A stretch of 64,000 bases of DNA from NCBI GenBank assembly GCA_024280835.1, contig JAJRPJ010000012.1, forward strand, positions 62,001 through 126,000, written 5' to 3'. Position 1 is the stretch's first letter. Every line of letters begins with the position of its first letter. This document shows positions 25,799-35,032 of this stretch, one piece after another. The translations under genes and the position numbers were made by a program. The notes beneath the pieces are model-generated. The model was not told where the DNA came from and ran no database searches. It worked only from the letters and a program-made list of their open reading frames with translations. This DNA is from Candidatus Zixiibacteriota bacterium (GTDB taxonomy: Bacteria; Zixibacteria; MSB-5A5; GN15; JACZUZ01).

Positions 25799-27708
25799 CG
25801 TGTCGCCCCAGATTGCAGACTAGACATTGCAGATTCTACAGCGGCTACAATAGTTGTATCACTATCCGTTGCAATGGTTCTCAAAAACACTATCATGGAT
25901 TCATCACGCATATCTGCAATCGCATTAATAGCGGCTAATCGAAGCGCGACCTCCCCCGACTCCGCCTTTGCTTTAAGCAAATTCTTCGTCTCGGTAGAAT
26001 TGATTGTTGCTAGTGTAGTGATGACGTGAAACTGCAACCACAAATCGTCTTCATTCAAGAATGGAGTGAGCAATGAGGTAGCGTCTTGTGAATGATATTT
26101 CGCTAAGGTAGTCATTGCTACTCTTTGAACCGTTTCGTTTTCATCATTAATAAGCGCTAGTAATGAATCAACAGTGGGAGCCTCACCCATACGACACAAA
26201 GCCTCAATTGCAGCTTTACGAACTTGAGGGTCAGTGTGCGATAAAGCCCCTCGCAGTGGCTCAAGGACATTATCCTCGCCAATCCAACCTAGAGCATTGG
26301 CAGCTAATCGTTGACGTTCAGGATCCGTTGTTTGTAAGTCATTTGTAAAATGATCCACAATTCGCTGTCCACCAATAGTGACTAAGGCGCCAACACACAC
26401 TTCGCGGACATCACAATACTCATCATTAAGGCCCGTTATTATTAGCCCTGTGGCTTCCGCGTCGCCTATCCAACCTACGCCTCGATAGGCGGCCGACCTG
26501 ACATGACCAACTGGATCTTTAACCATCCTTTTCAATTCACTAAGTGAAGTTGGGCTATCTACTCTACCAAAGATAGAAGCAACTCTAATTCTAATTTCGG
26601 GATCCGAATCGGAAGCAAGAGGAATCAACTTCTCAATCGTTTCGACACGCATACAGCCCAGCAAAGCATCTAACAGAGACATTCTATCTGTCAGATTCGC
26701 GTCTTCAAATTGTTGAAGTATCATCTGATCTAGATCATGGTAAATGTGCCTACATTGGTCGACAAGTTGACACCAAGTAATTGAGTCAATTTTCCCAACC
26801 GACGCGAGCAATTCTAGAACGAGTCCCTTATCTCTCCATATATCTATGTTTCGTAACGAGAACCTACTTATACCATCATCTTCCTCTAATAACCCTTCGA
26901 TAATAAAGCTGCGAAGGCGTTCACCGGAGACATGACCGCGTATATCAACGCTAACATTCTCTGATATTCTGAGGGCGGACTTAAAAGCTTCTACTGCAAC
27001 AACAACTGAATCGCCACTGATTAGCTCAGTCAACTCCTTAAGAGCCTGGGGCGAACCAATCTCCCCCAAGGCTTCTGAAGCGGTAAATGCCAAAAGAGGA
27101 TCACCAGAAGAAAGGTTGGATAATAGAAACGGAATCGCTTCAGGACTTTTTATACGCCCAAGCGCTTCAATGGCCAAAGGACGAACATCCGCATTCTTTT
27201 CACCAACTTCAATCAACGGAGCTATAGCTTTCGGGTCACCTATTAGACCCAGAGCTTCAGCGGAGCTACAACAGACATTGATATTGTCATCCCACAAGGC
27301 TTGACACAGACAGTCCACACTACGGCTGTCTCCAATTAGACCAAGCACATCAGCAATGAATTTACGAACATCATGATCATCACTACTCATCCACTCCAGT
27401 AACGCTGGCACGGCCTCAGGACCAATGCGTACAAGTATCTCTGCTGCAAGATTACGGGTTGTAATACTTTCAGCGCCAAGGAAATCAGAAAGCAAAGCTG
27501 TTGTGGTTTCGCCTTTTACTTTAGATAGCGCATCAGCGGCCATTTCGCGAACATTAGCGCTGGCGTCCTCCAATGAGATAACCAACCCTGCAATTGCTTC
27601 ATCAGAGTCTATCGTTGATAACGCCTCGACAGCTTCCTCACGGACACTAACTTCTTCCGCTTGAAGCATGTCTAACAATTCTGAGACATCTTGTACTATC
27701 TGATCCAT
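25795..27708 (-). CDS. Large HEAT-repeat protein in the chemotaxis operon
   Basis: 637 residues made of about 18 HEAT/PBS-lyase-like helical repeats (for example VREEAVEALSTIDSDEAIAG, VREMAADALSKVKG, VRKAAIEALCRMGEAP). There is no signal peptide, membrane segment or catalytic motif, so it is likely a cytoplasmic scaffold. A less regular stretch around residues 260-350 may break the superhelix in two. It follows the STAS gene (34 bases) and overlaps the next receiver gene by four bases. HEAT proteins tied to CheR or receiver domains occur in other bacteria, but the function here is unknown. Confidence 0.9.
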   Translation of the reverse strand: MDQIVQDVSELLDMLQAEEVSVREEAVEALSTIDSDEAIAGLVISLEDASANVREMAADALSKVKGETTTALLSDFLGAESITTRNLAAEILVRIGPEAVPALLEWMSSDDHDVRKFIADVLGLIGDSRSVDCLCQALWDDNINVCCSSAEALGLIGDPKAIAPLIEVGEKNADVRPLAIEALGRIKSPEAIPFLLSNLSSGDPLLAFTASEALGEIGSPQALKELTELISGDSVVVAVEAFKSALRISENVSVDIRGHVSGERLRSFIIEGLLEEDDGISRFSLRNIDIWRDKGLVLELLASVGKIDSITWCQLVDQCRHIYHDLDQMILQQFEDANLTDRMSLLDALLGCMRVETIEKLIPLASDSDPEIRIRVASIFGRVDSPTSLSELKRMVKDPVGHVRSAAYRGVGWIGDAEATGLIITGLNDEYCDVREVCVGALVTIGGQRIVDHFTNDLQTTDPERQRLAANALGWIGEDNVLEPLRGALSHTDPQVRKAAIEALCRMGEAPTVDSLLALINDENETVQRVAMTTLAKYHSQDATSLLTPFLNEDDLWLQFHVITTLATINSTETKNLLKAKAESGEVALRLAAINAIADMRDESMIVFLRTIATDSDTTIVAAVESAMSSLQSGATR

Positions 27709-27741
27709 ACTACTTCCTCTATACTATCCGTATTAGACTGC

Positions 27742-28095
27742 TTACTGAACGGGCATCGTGCTATTGTAGGAGGCAATAGCCGCTTCCTCTGTCTCGTATA
27801 TTTCAAAAATATGAGACAGTTGAGTAATTTCGAAAATCTCTGCTACGTAGGCAGCAAGATTCGACATGGTTAATCTGCCATGCTTCAATCTGGTTTCCTT
27901 CATCAGAGAAACTAAAGCTCCAAGTCCTGAACTATTGATAAAGTCAACTTTGGCCAAATTCAAATGAATACGGACGTTGCCGGCTTCAAATTCTTGTTGA
28001 ATCTTCTCCTTGAGAGACGCTCCCGAGGCAAGATCAAGACGACCCGACATATTCAAAATCGTGACGTTTCCTGACTGATTCTTGGTAATGTTCAT
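27742..28095 (-). CDS. STAS-domain anti-sigma factor antagonist
   Basis: 117 residues from ATG 28093-28095, which has AGGAGG 4-9 bases upstream; a longer start at 28122 is unlikely. One STAS domain with VTILNMSGRLDLASGASLKE and the conserved VDFINSSGLGALVSL, in which Ser55 is the likely phosphorylation site. Proteins of this type (SpoIIAA, RsbV) are inactivated by phosphorylation by a HATPase kinase and reactivated by a PP2C phosphatase. Both partners lie immediately upstream. The start overlaps the kinase stop (ATGA). Confidence 0.92.
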   Translation of the reverse strand: MNITKNQSGNVTILNMSGRLDLASGASLKEKIQQEFEAGNVRIHLNLAKVDFINSSGLGALVSLMKETRLKHGRLTMSNLAAYVAEIFEITQLSHIFEIYETEEAAIASYNSTMPVQ

Positions 28096-28583
28096 GATTC
28101 CTCCTGCAGTTTCGAAGCCCACCCTTTGGAAACAGAGACTTCGATATCATTTGAAATGTTTCTTTTTGTTTTCTCTCGTTTGAAGACTAAGCGCAGCGAT
28201 AAGCCACCGTTTGCGGCGGTAGACAGAATGACCTCGTCTGCTCGCTCATACATTAAGTCTATTCCTCTCCCACCTTCATCAAGTGGAGCAGGTCTTTTGC
28301 GCTTTTCGATAAGCGCAATGGCGCTTTGCCCTTCGTCTGTAACATCGGCAATAAAAGCTGTCATATTAGCTGAAAGACGTAATCTAACTCGCTTGGATGT
28401 GTCAAGTCGATTGCCGTGGAGCACAGCGTTGTTAAATGCCTCCGACACACAAAGCTTGATATCTTGAACCAAGCGACCTTCAATGTCGTTATCGGCTAGG
28501 AACTTACCTAAATCGTCAAACATCAATGTCTCAGATTCAACAATTGAGGCATAGTCTTTTTCAAAGGCGCTTTCCCTATTCAT
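28092..28583 (-). CDS. RsbW-type HATPase serine kinase/anti-sigma protein
   Basis: 163 residues from ATG 28581-28583, which has GAGGAAGGG just upstream. The N-box CVSEAFNNAVLHGN and the G-box EGGRGIDLM identify a GHKL-fold kinase of the RsbW/SpoIIAB type. Such proteins phosphorylate STAS antagonists and often hold a sigma factor; no sigma gene is nearby, so the target may be a chemotaxis or other protein. The start overlaps the phosphatase gene by 8 bases. A Lys/Arg/Asp tail of about 25 residues extends past the domain. Confidence 0.88.
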   Translation of the reverse strand: MNRESAFEKDYASIVESETLMFDDLGKFLADNDIEGRLVQDIKLCVSEAFNNAVLHGNRLDTSKRVRLRLSANMTAFIADVTDEGQSAIALIEKRKRPAPLDEGGRGIDLMYERADEVILSTAANGGLSLRLVFKREKTKRNISNDIEVSVSKGWASKLQEES

Positions 28584-29976
28584 CACACCCTTCCTCATCA
28601 GACTTCTTCAACAACTGGTTTACTCGAATCTGTAACACAGTAAAATCATCTTGTGACTCTTCTCCTGAGCCAATAGCAAACGTAGTGATATCAGACTGCA
28701 AAGCATTGCAGAATTTCTGAGGAGCGTGACTTACATTCTCTAGGACGAACTTTTTAGTTCGTTCGCGCCCAAAGAGATTACCAAGCTTGTCCTCTGATTC
28801 AGTTATTCCATCACTGAATATTGTTATTGTATCTCCACTCGCTACGTCGACACATTCGTCCTTGAATTTCAAGCCCTCAAATTGACCCACGATAGTTCCA
28901 CCAATTGCTAGCTCTTCAATCTTTGAAATAGAACTCTTGTAATGCAACGCGGGTACATGCCCACCATTGCAGTAAGTCAAAGTCCCGCCTCGCATGTCGA
29001 ACTTACCAAACCAAATCGTTGCAAACATTCCGCGATCTTTGATAATGCCCTCGGACAATGTGTCATTGAGACGACCAGCCAACTCAGAAACCGACATTTC
29101 AGGCTCATAGCGAAGCAATGACTTGATTATCCCCACGCAGGCTGACATCACCAAAGCCGATCCAACGCCTTTACTGGAGACATCTCCAAGAATCACCACA
29201 AATTGATCATTGGGAAGGGGAATCACCTCATAGAAATCTCCACCAACTTCGCGCGCCGACGCATAGACAACACCGATATCAACACCCTCATGCTTCAAAG
29301 CGCCAGGAAGAATCGTTTCCTGAACCTCTCTAGCAATCAGCATATCCTGATCCATTTGCTGTTTTTGGAGCGCCTCATGTAACAGGCGTGAGTTCTCTAT
29401 GGCGATTCCTAAAAAGTGATTTAGCGACTCAAGCGTTTCCAAGTCAGTCTTGTCGAACAGTTCGCCACGCTCTTTGTTAAGAATCACAACCATTCCATGT
29501 TTTCGCTCCCCTGAGCAAATTGGAACGGCCAGCAAGCTTGTAACATGAACTCCTTTGCGGCAGGTAATTTCTCCAGAGTTGACGAGGATACTTTCTTTCG
29601 AGTCTGTGGCTTGTTTGAGTAAATGTGTTTCTGGTAGAACGTAAATCTCTTCGAGGATAGAACCGTCCATACCCCAAGCGATCTTTGTTGCCAATGCCCC
29701 GTCTTCATCAAGCAGAATCGCTCCCACTTCACCTGAGACTGCACGCAGACTCATCTCCATCATGACCGTCATGACTTTGTCAATATCTGTGATGGATGCA
29801 ATTATTGCCCCCATCGTCTCGATGTCTTTTAGACGTAATTTTTGCCGACCGAGTTCAAGGCGCACCTGAAACAAGCGCTCCTGTTCATCAATGGAACGGC
29901 CTTCCGTAGAGGTCGTCAGCGGTTCTACGGTCGAATCATGTTTTGCCAATTGCTTCATACCTAGTGAATCGGCCAC
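28576..29976 (-). CDS. GAF-PP2C (RsbU/SpoIIE-type) serine phosphatase
   Basis: 466 residues, starting at a GTG (29974-29976); an ATG six codons later is possible. A short coiled coil (about 30-50) precedes a GAF-like sensor domain (about 50-205), and a SpoIIE-type PP2C domain follows (about 235-455) with the metal-binding segments GGDFYEV, GDVSSKGVGSALVM, CNGGHVPAL, FSDGITES and DDFTVLQIR. It would remove phosphate from the STAS protein encoded downstream. The GAF domain suggests a small-molecule or redox input. It is the first gene of the chemotaxis operon; no clear promoter was seen in the 184 bases upstream. Confidence 0.92.
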   Translation of the reverse strand: MADSLGMKQLAKHDSTVEPLTTSTEGRSIDEQERLFQVRLELGRQKLRLKDIETMGAIIASITDIDKVMTVMMEMSLRAVSGEVGAILLDEDGALATKIAWGMDGSILEEIYVLPETHLLKQATDSKESILVNSGEITCRKGVHVTSLLAVPICSGERKHGMVVILNKERGELFDKTDLETLESLNHFLGIAIENSRLLHEALQKQQMDQDMLIAREVQETILPGALKHEGVDIGVVYASAREVGGDFYEVIPLPNDQFVVILGDVSSKGVGSALVMSACVGIIKSLLRYEPEMSVSELAGRLNDTLSEGIIKDRGMFATIWFGKFDMRGGTLTYCNGGHVPALHYKSSISKIEELAIGGTIVGQFEGLKFKDECVDVASGDTITIFSDGITESEDKLGNLFGRERTKKFVLENVSHAPQKFCNALQSDITTFAIGSGEESQDDFTVLQIRVNQLLKKSDEEGCDE

Positions 29977-30160
29977 AATGTATCTCGGCTTTACAAAGTA
30001 ACTAGTTCTAGAGCCACTTTTATGGACTTGGTTTGAAATAGCAATTGAAACGAAGGGAGTTGATGCAAAGATACAGTAGGACTAGGTTTCCAAAAGAAAC
30101 AGTCCAGCGACAATGATCGAGTTCAGAACTTGGCAACAGCAAGTATAAGAGATGCGGTTA

Positions 30161-31573
30161 TTACTTCTTTTTGAATTTAATCCTAAGAGGAACCCCTTCA
30201 AAATCAAAGCGCTCCCTAATACGGTTAGCCAGAAAGCGAATATAACTTTTTTGAATCTTCTCAGGACGATTGCAGAAGAACACAAAAGTTGGCGGACAGA
30301 TTTCAGGCTGGCTAACATAGGTTAGTTTGACTTCCTTGCCCTTGTCCGATGCAGGTGAACGGCGTTGTACTGAGTTTTCAAGCAAATCATTCAATTCGGA
30401 AACGGAGCATCTTCTCGAAGCTCGTTTATGCACAGCTTTGGCAACGGAAAGTGTTTTTCGCGCTCGCATTCCTTCCAATGCCGAAACGAATATCATGGGG
30501 ATATACTTTAGATCACCTAGCTCATCTATGTAGTCCTGCATCAAACGATCTGCAGTTTTTGAGTCTTTGTCGACCAAATCCCATTTGTTGACAACCAAGA
30601 CAATACCTCGCCGACAAGAATTGGCCTGTTGAAGAATACGTTTGTCCTGCGATGTGATACCTTCAGTGGCGTCAATCACAACCAGAGCTACATCACAGGC
30701 ATCCAACGCTCTTTCAGCGCGAAGATTTGTGTAGAACTCAATGTCCTCGGTAACTTTCATCTTGCGGCGCAGCCCAGCGGTATCTACCAACGTGTAACGT
30801 TGTCCCTCATAAATACAGGGTGAATCAATTGCGTCAATTGTAGTTCCAGCAACATCTGAAACAATATTTCGCTCATCATCAAGAATACAATTCACCAAAC
30901 TAGATTTACCAACATTCGGACGGCCAATAACAGCTACACGTAGAGAGTCGTCAAGAACTTCGTCTGGTGCGCTATCGGGCAATGCCTCAACGACCAAATC
31001 TAACAAGTCACCAATATTCTTACCTGCCGCGGCGCTTACCGCCATCGCCTCACCTAGGCCGAGTCGTTGCAATTCATGAACCTCAAGAGCCAGCAATTCT
31101 GTGTCTGCTTTATTGGCCGCAAGAATAGCGGGCTTTTTCGTCTTTTGTAAATACTGCGCAATACGCCTATCAACAGAAGCCACTGCAACTTGTGCATCCA
31201 CCACAAACAAGATAACGTCAGCTTCTGCAACAGCCATCTCCGCTTGTTCCATTACTTTTCTATCAAAATGATTCTCGGAATTTGGAATCATGCCCCCAGT
31301 GTCAATCATATAGAACTCGCGCCCAACCCATTCACAAACTGCATAATTGCGATCACGAGTAACACCAGGTGTATCAGCGACAACCGCAAAACGTCTTTTT
31401 AGAAAACGGTTAAAAAGTGACGATTTGCCAACATTGGGCCTACCGACAATTGCCACCAATGGCAATGACGTTCGTTTGGCGCGAACAAATCCAGCTTCAA
31501 CTATTGGCGCAAACTCGTTTTCCTCGGAAGTCTCAATTGAGCTCGATTCTTCATTTTCATCAAATGTTCTCAT
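30161..31573 (-). CDS. der: GTPase Der (EngA), ribosome biogenesis
   Basis: 470 residues with two GTPase domains in tandem, the unique feature of Der: GRPNVGKSS at 44-52 (G1) with DTGG and NKAD, and a second GRPNVGKSS near 210 with DTAG and NKWD. The C-terminal KH-like domain (about 380-465) ends in a basic tail (LRIKFKKK). Der helps 50S ribosome assembly and is essential in most bacteria. A 35-residue acidic N-terminal extension is not part of the family. Its start overlaps the DUF512 gene by four bases. Confidence 0.97.
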   Translation of the reverse strand: MRTFDENEESSSIETSEENEFAPIVEAGFVRAKRTSLPLVAIVGRPNVGKSSLFNRFLKRRFAVVADTPGVTRDRNYAVCEWVGREFYMIDTGGMIPNSENHFDRKVMEQAEMAVAEADVILFVVDAQVAVASVDRRIAQYLQKTKKPAILAANKADTELLALEVHELQRLGLGEAMAVSAAAGKNIGDLLDLVVEALPDSAPDEVLDDSLRVAVIGRPNVGKSSLVNCILDDERNIVSDVAGTTIDAIDSPCIYEGQRYTLVDTAGLRRKMKVTEDIEFYTNLRAERALDACDVALVVIDATEGITSQDKRILQQANSCRRGIVLVVNKWDLVDKDSKTADRLMQDYIDELGDLKYIPMIFVSALEGMRARKTLSVAKAVHKRASRRCSVSELNDLLENSVQRRSPASDKGKEVKLTYVSQPEICPPTFVFFCNRPEKIQKSYIRFLANRIRERFDFEGVPLRIKFKKK

Positions 31574-33162
31574 AATGCTAAACCTGCTTCCGCTAGAGCC
31601 ACTGAACGATTGCCGCGTGTGGTATTAGAATTGTTGAGTGTGCATGAGCCACTTTTTACTTCCAAAGATAGCGCCTCTTTCAATGTCTCAACAAAATCAT
31701 AACTCCCCACAACCACGGTCCTCTTGGCCTTTTTGCAAAACTCTTCTAAAGTCAAATTATCGATGAACAAATCATCATTGTTTAAACAATTCGGAGGCAA
31801 TAAAACTATATCACCTTGAACGCTATCTTTAAGAACCGCTTGCAACAAGTCTGCGCCAGAAAGTAAACCTGAAATAGTCACCGTCCCACCCCAAAACTCA
31901 TTCTTAACAGAATTGAACGACAAGTCAATTCCCATCTCTCTAACCTGTGGAACAATTTCCTCTTGAAGCCAGTCAATAGCTGACTCACCCGTAAAACCAA
32001 CTAAGCGAGGCTTCTTGGCCCTGATACTATTAGGTAATTTGTTAAAAGAGCGTTTGAAGAATTGTTTCTTACGGTTAAAAGTCGCAGCAAACAAACGACA
32101 CATTCCAATACCATTTTCAAATTGTGCGATGTCTTCATACTCTTTGAGCGCTGGAAACCTACGTTTGGCAATCGTGTAGAACTCGTCGGCTGGCCAAACA
32201 AAGCGTGTCCCAAAATCCTTCAAGAATCCTTTTTGCAATTTCTCAATTCGATTTATGAAGTCATTGGCCAATGTTTGGCTATAGATACTAATATCTGGCA
32301 AATTGTCGCGGTACTTGGTCAATCCAACAGGCGCCAACGCCAAGGTTTCGATTCCTGGATTTAGCGCGGCCAGTTCACTAATAGTCCGCTCTAGTTCAGG
32401 ACCATCATTGATACCTGGACAAAGCACAACTTGGGCATGAATAACAATTCCACCAGCAATCAGCTCTTTCAAGCGAGGTAAGATCGGAGCCAATAGTTCG
32501 TTCTTGAGCATACATCTGCGCAAAGTGTCATTGGTGGCATGCACCGAGATATACATTGGAGAAAGTCGTTGTTCAATAATCCTCGCAATATCTGCATCTG
32601 TTGTATTTGAAAGCGTCACGAAATTGCCATGCGTGAAACTATAACGATAGTCCTCATCCATTATATAGAGCGAGCGCCGCATACCTTTTGGTTGCTGCAT
32701 AACAAAACAAAATATGCACTCGTTCTTACAAGTCCGTATACCGCTTTGCTTGAGCGTCAGCCCCAACTCCTCGACTGTCACATCCTCAAACTCAAAGAGT
32801 GTCTGTTCACCATCAGCCAATTCAAAAAGCAAATCAACTTCTGGCTCAGCCATCTTAAAATGGAAATCAATAGTATCACGTACTGGCTCATCATTGATTG
32901 ACACTAGTCTGTCACCTGGACGAACATAGGCAAACAAAGGTGAATGCCTGTCGATAGCTGTCAGTTCAAGACCAGCTTTGCGTTTGAGCAAAGTTTTCTT
33001 ATTGTTTGCGTCAGAGACAGGCGCAGAACAACCCGACTCAGTCCCTAGAGAAGCTGATTCGGATACCAGTTTCATTTCTGACGAAGCTGGCAGTTCGGGA
33101 CTATAGCGCCTAGGCGAAGTCTCTTCTGGTTCGAAATAATCTTTTTGGGCCCTGCTACTCAT
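31570..33162 (-). CDS. DUF512-family PDZ/radical SAM protein
   Basis: 530 residues. After a disordered N-terminus (about 60 residues), a PDZ-like segment (RPGDRLVSINDEPVRDTIDF) precedes a radical-SAM-type cluster motif C-x3-C-x2-C at Cys145, Cys149 and Cys152, then the family segments HGNFVTLSN, ISVHATND, QVVLCPGINDG and LAPVGLTKYR. The C-terminal DUF512 domain ends with FLPPN-like LLPPNCLNNDDLFIDN. Members commonly lie beside der, as here, with overlapping genes, yet their reaction is unknown. It would act in the cytoplasm. Confidence 0.9.
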   Translation of the reverse strand: MSSRAQKDYFEPEETSPRRYSPELPASSEMKLVSESASLGTESGCSAPVSDANNKKTLLKRKAGLELTAIDRHSPLFAYVRPGDRLVSINDEPVRDTIDFHFKMAEPEVDLLFELADGEQTLFEFEDVTVEELGLTLKQSGIRTCKNECIFCFVMQQPKGMRRSLYIMDEDYRYSFTHGNFVTLSNTTDADIARIIEQRLSPMYISVHATNDTLRRCMLKNELLAPILPRLKELIAGGIVIHAQVVLCPGINDGPELERTISELAALNPGIETLALAPVGLTKYRDNLPDISIYSQTLANDFINRIEKLQKGFLKDFGTRFVWPADEFYTIAKRRFPALKEYEDIAQFENGIGMCRLFAATFNRKKQFFKRSFNKLPNSIRAKKPRLVGFTGESAIDWLQEEIVPQVREMGIDLSFNSVKNEFWGGTVTISGLLSGADLLQAVLKDSVQGDIVLLPPNCLNNDDLFIDNLTLEEFCKKAKRTVVVGSYDFVETLKEALSLEVKSGSCTLNNSNTTRGNRSVALAEAGLAL

Positions 33163-33237
33163 ATTCTAACTATTCTTTAGAAATCACTTCTCAACTAATA
33201 CTTTCAAAACAGATACTTCTTCAAGCCCTAGCCACAA

Positions 33238-33268
33238 AGCGCTAGCGCTAACGAATATTCACATTATA
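33238..33268 (-). promoter_or_regulatory. Candidate promoter and palindrome of the DUF512-der operon
   Basis: On the minus strand a TATAAT box (33268-33263) is preceded 16 bases upstream by TTACAT. Just after the expected start lies a perfect 12-bp palindrome AGCGCTAGCGCT (33238-33249), about 75 bases before the coding start. Both are weak on their own. Confidence 0.4.
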
Positions 33269-33383
33269 CACACTTTTGCGGGGAATGTAATACCTCTATT
33301 GTCGCCCCTCTACCCACACCCTATTCTAACGCCTCTCAAAACAGAGTCAGAATGAAACAGAAAACCGAAAACAAAAAATAACA

Positions 33384-33455
33384 AGCGGGCGACCAGATTC
33401 GAACTGGCGACGTCAAGCTTGGGAAGCTTGCATTCTACCCCTGAATTACGCCCGC
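33384..33455 (-). tRNA. tRNA-Gly (anticodon CCC)
   Basis: 72 bases fold as a full cloverleaf: acceptor GCGGGCG paired with CGCCCGC, an anticodon stem CAAGC/GCTTG around loop TTCCCAA (anticodon CCC, reading GGG), and a T arm GCCAG-TTCGAAT-CTGGT. The discriminator base is T and no CCA is encoded, so it must be added after transcription. The gene lies alone between tatC and the DUF512 gene. Confidence 0.93.
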
Positions 33456-33479
33456 GAGATCCTGCGAAAAAAATCAGCG

Positions 33480-33500
33480 TAAAAATCCGCTGAGGCGGAT
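33480..33500 (-). terminator. Intrinsic terminator after tatC
   Basis: On the minus strand: ATCCGC, loop CTCA, GCGGAT, then TTTTTAC. A six-pair stem with a short U-run lies about 84 bases past the tatC stop and 25 bases before the tRNA. It would separate the tatC transcript from the tRNA gene. Confidence 0.65.
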
Positions 33501-33583
33501 ACAATATAGTGGTGTAGAGTTAACTGGCAAGCTCTTTCGCTAAGTAAAAGCTATCAAAGGGTTTCTGCCTTCGCCCCAGAGCC

Positions 33584-34525
33584 TTAACCCAAGCTCTTTC
33601 CAGAGCTAGGATTTGCAATTCGGACCACAATAATCGAAATTTCAAAGAGGACATACATCGGAGCGCCAATCAGAATCTGCGTAAAAACATCAGGAGGCGT
33701 AATAATCGCTGCAAATATCAAAATCACCACCACTGCGACTCTTCGGCTCTTGGGCAACATATCGGGCTTGAGAAGATTCATCTTCGCCAAAAAGAAAGAA
33801 ACCACTGGCATATTGAATGCCGCGCCAAAAGACAAAACCATCATGCCCGCAAAAGTGAGGTAACTGTCAACAGTAATAATCGGAGTCAAAGCGCCATCGC
33901 CAAAACTCACCAAATAGGTAATCGCCACAGGCAAAACGAAGCGATAACAAAACCAAGAACCAAAAGCGAACAATAAGCTCGAAGACATAACTGCTGGCAA
34001 AATGAAAGTCTTCTCTGACTTATAGAGCCCCGGTGCAACAAAAGCCCACAGCTGATAAAAGACATACGGAATAATCGCAAACAGTCCCGCAAAAATCGAA
34101 ACAACCATATACGCATAAAATGAACCCGTTACAGTCGTCACATGCAGCTTCAAACCATCCAGTGGCTTGAGAACAAAAACAAATATCTCATCACCAAAAA
34201 ACAACGCAGCGCTTCCAGCGACAACAACTCCCAAAAGAATACGAATCAATCGCCAACGCAATTCTTCAAGATGATCCAGAAAACCAATTACTTTTTCTGA
34301 ATCCCAACTGCCGCCTCCACCAGAAGTAGCCGAAACTGGCGGAGTTCCACTTGACCCTCCCCCTGATTGTACCTTTTGAGGTTTTGACTCATTTCTTTTT
34401 GAGTCACTAGCCTCGTGACTAGCAGGAGTATCGAGAGTATTGGCGTCGGCGCTATAATAATCCGCGCGGTCTACTCTTCGCGGTATTGGTTGCGGCTTGT
34501 TTGTTTTGTCTTCTTCAGAACTCAT
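33584..34525 (-). CDS. tatC: Twin-arginine translocase subunit TatC with long N-terminal tail
   Basis: 313 residues. The TatC core starts near residue 79 with the conserved FLDHLEELRWRL (82-93; the Glu binds twin-arginine signals) and has six transmembrane segments, with the family segments FYAYMVVSIFAGLFAIIPYV, GLYKSEK and FAAIITPPDVFTQILI. The first 75 residues are a hydrophilic tail rich in Ser, Gly and Lys, which most TatC proteins lack. It exports folded proteins across the inner membrane together with TatA/B, which are not in the window. It follows nrdR by 15 bases. Confidence 0.95.
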   Translation of the reverse strand: MSSEEDKTNKPQPIPRRVDRADYYSADANTLDTPASHEASDSKRNESKPQKVQSGGGSSGTPPVSATSGGGGSWDSEKVIGFLDHLEELRWRLIRILLGVVVAGSAALFFGDEIFVFVLKPLDGLKLHVTTVTGSFYAYMVVSIFAGLFAIIPYVFYQLWAFVAPGLYKSEKTFILPAVMSSSLLFAFGSWFCYRFVLPVAITYLVSFGDGALTPIITVDSYLTFAGMMVLSFGAAFNMPVVSFFLAKMNLLKPDMLPKSRRVAVVVILIFAAIITPPDVFTQILIGAPMYVLFEISIIVVRIANPSSGKSLG

Positions 34526-34540
34526 AACACTATGCGTAAT

Positions 34541-34993
34541 CTACTTCTCAAGCATGCGCTTTATTTCATTAAGAAATTCTTCTTTATCCTGAAAACGACG
34601 ATAAACCGAGGCAAATCGCACATAGGCGATTTCATCGGTGTTCTTAAGTTTTTCCATCACCAATTTGCCAATAAATGAGCTCTCCACTTCATTGCGAGAG
34701 ATCTCAGATAACCTAGCTTCTATTTCATCAACCAGCGCTTCCTGTTTCTTAGCTGAAATCGGACGTTTGTTACAGGAAAGCTTTATACCTGTCAGGACTT
34801 TCTGTCTATCGAAGGGCTCACGGCGATTGTCCCCTTTTAGAACTGTCAGTGAAGTGTTCTCAACATATTCATAAGTAGTAAAACGGTCTTCGCATTTCAA
34901 ACACTGCCGACGACGACGCACGGCTCGGCCATCTTGCGCCGCCCGTGAATCCACAACTCTATCTTCTTCACTACCACAATGTGGACATCTCAT
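34541..34993 (-). CDS. nrdR: Transcriptional repressor NrdR
   Basis: 150 residues: a zinc ribbon with Cys3, Cys6, Cys31 and Cys34 (CPHCGSEEDRVVDSR and CLKCEDRF), then the ATP-cone domain (VLKGDNRREPFDRQKVLTGI). NrdR senses ATP/dATP and represses ribonucleotide reductase genes. All conserved residues are present. No nrd gene is in the window, so its targets lie elsewhere. It sits between the GT-C-type gene and tatC. Confidence 0.97.
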   Translation of the reverse strand: MRCPHCGSEEDRVVDSRAAQDGRAVRRRRQCLKCEDRFTTYEYVENTSLTVLKGDNRREPFDRQKVLTGIKLSCNKRPISAKKQEALVDEIEARLSEISRNEVESSFIGKLVMEKLKNTDEIAYVRFASVYRRFQDKEEFLNEIKRMLEK

Positions 34994-35032
34994 AATTCAT
35001 ACCTGCCTAATAAGTCACTCATAATCACACTA

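Noticed and set aside
30078-30104. Hairpin downstream of der (GGAC/GTCC with GTTTC/GAAAC)
   Set aside because: No U-run follows on the minus strand, and the stem is broken, so it is not called as a terminator.
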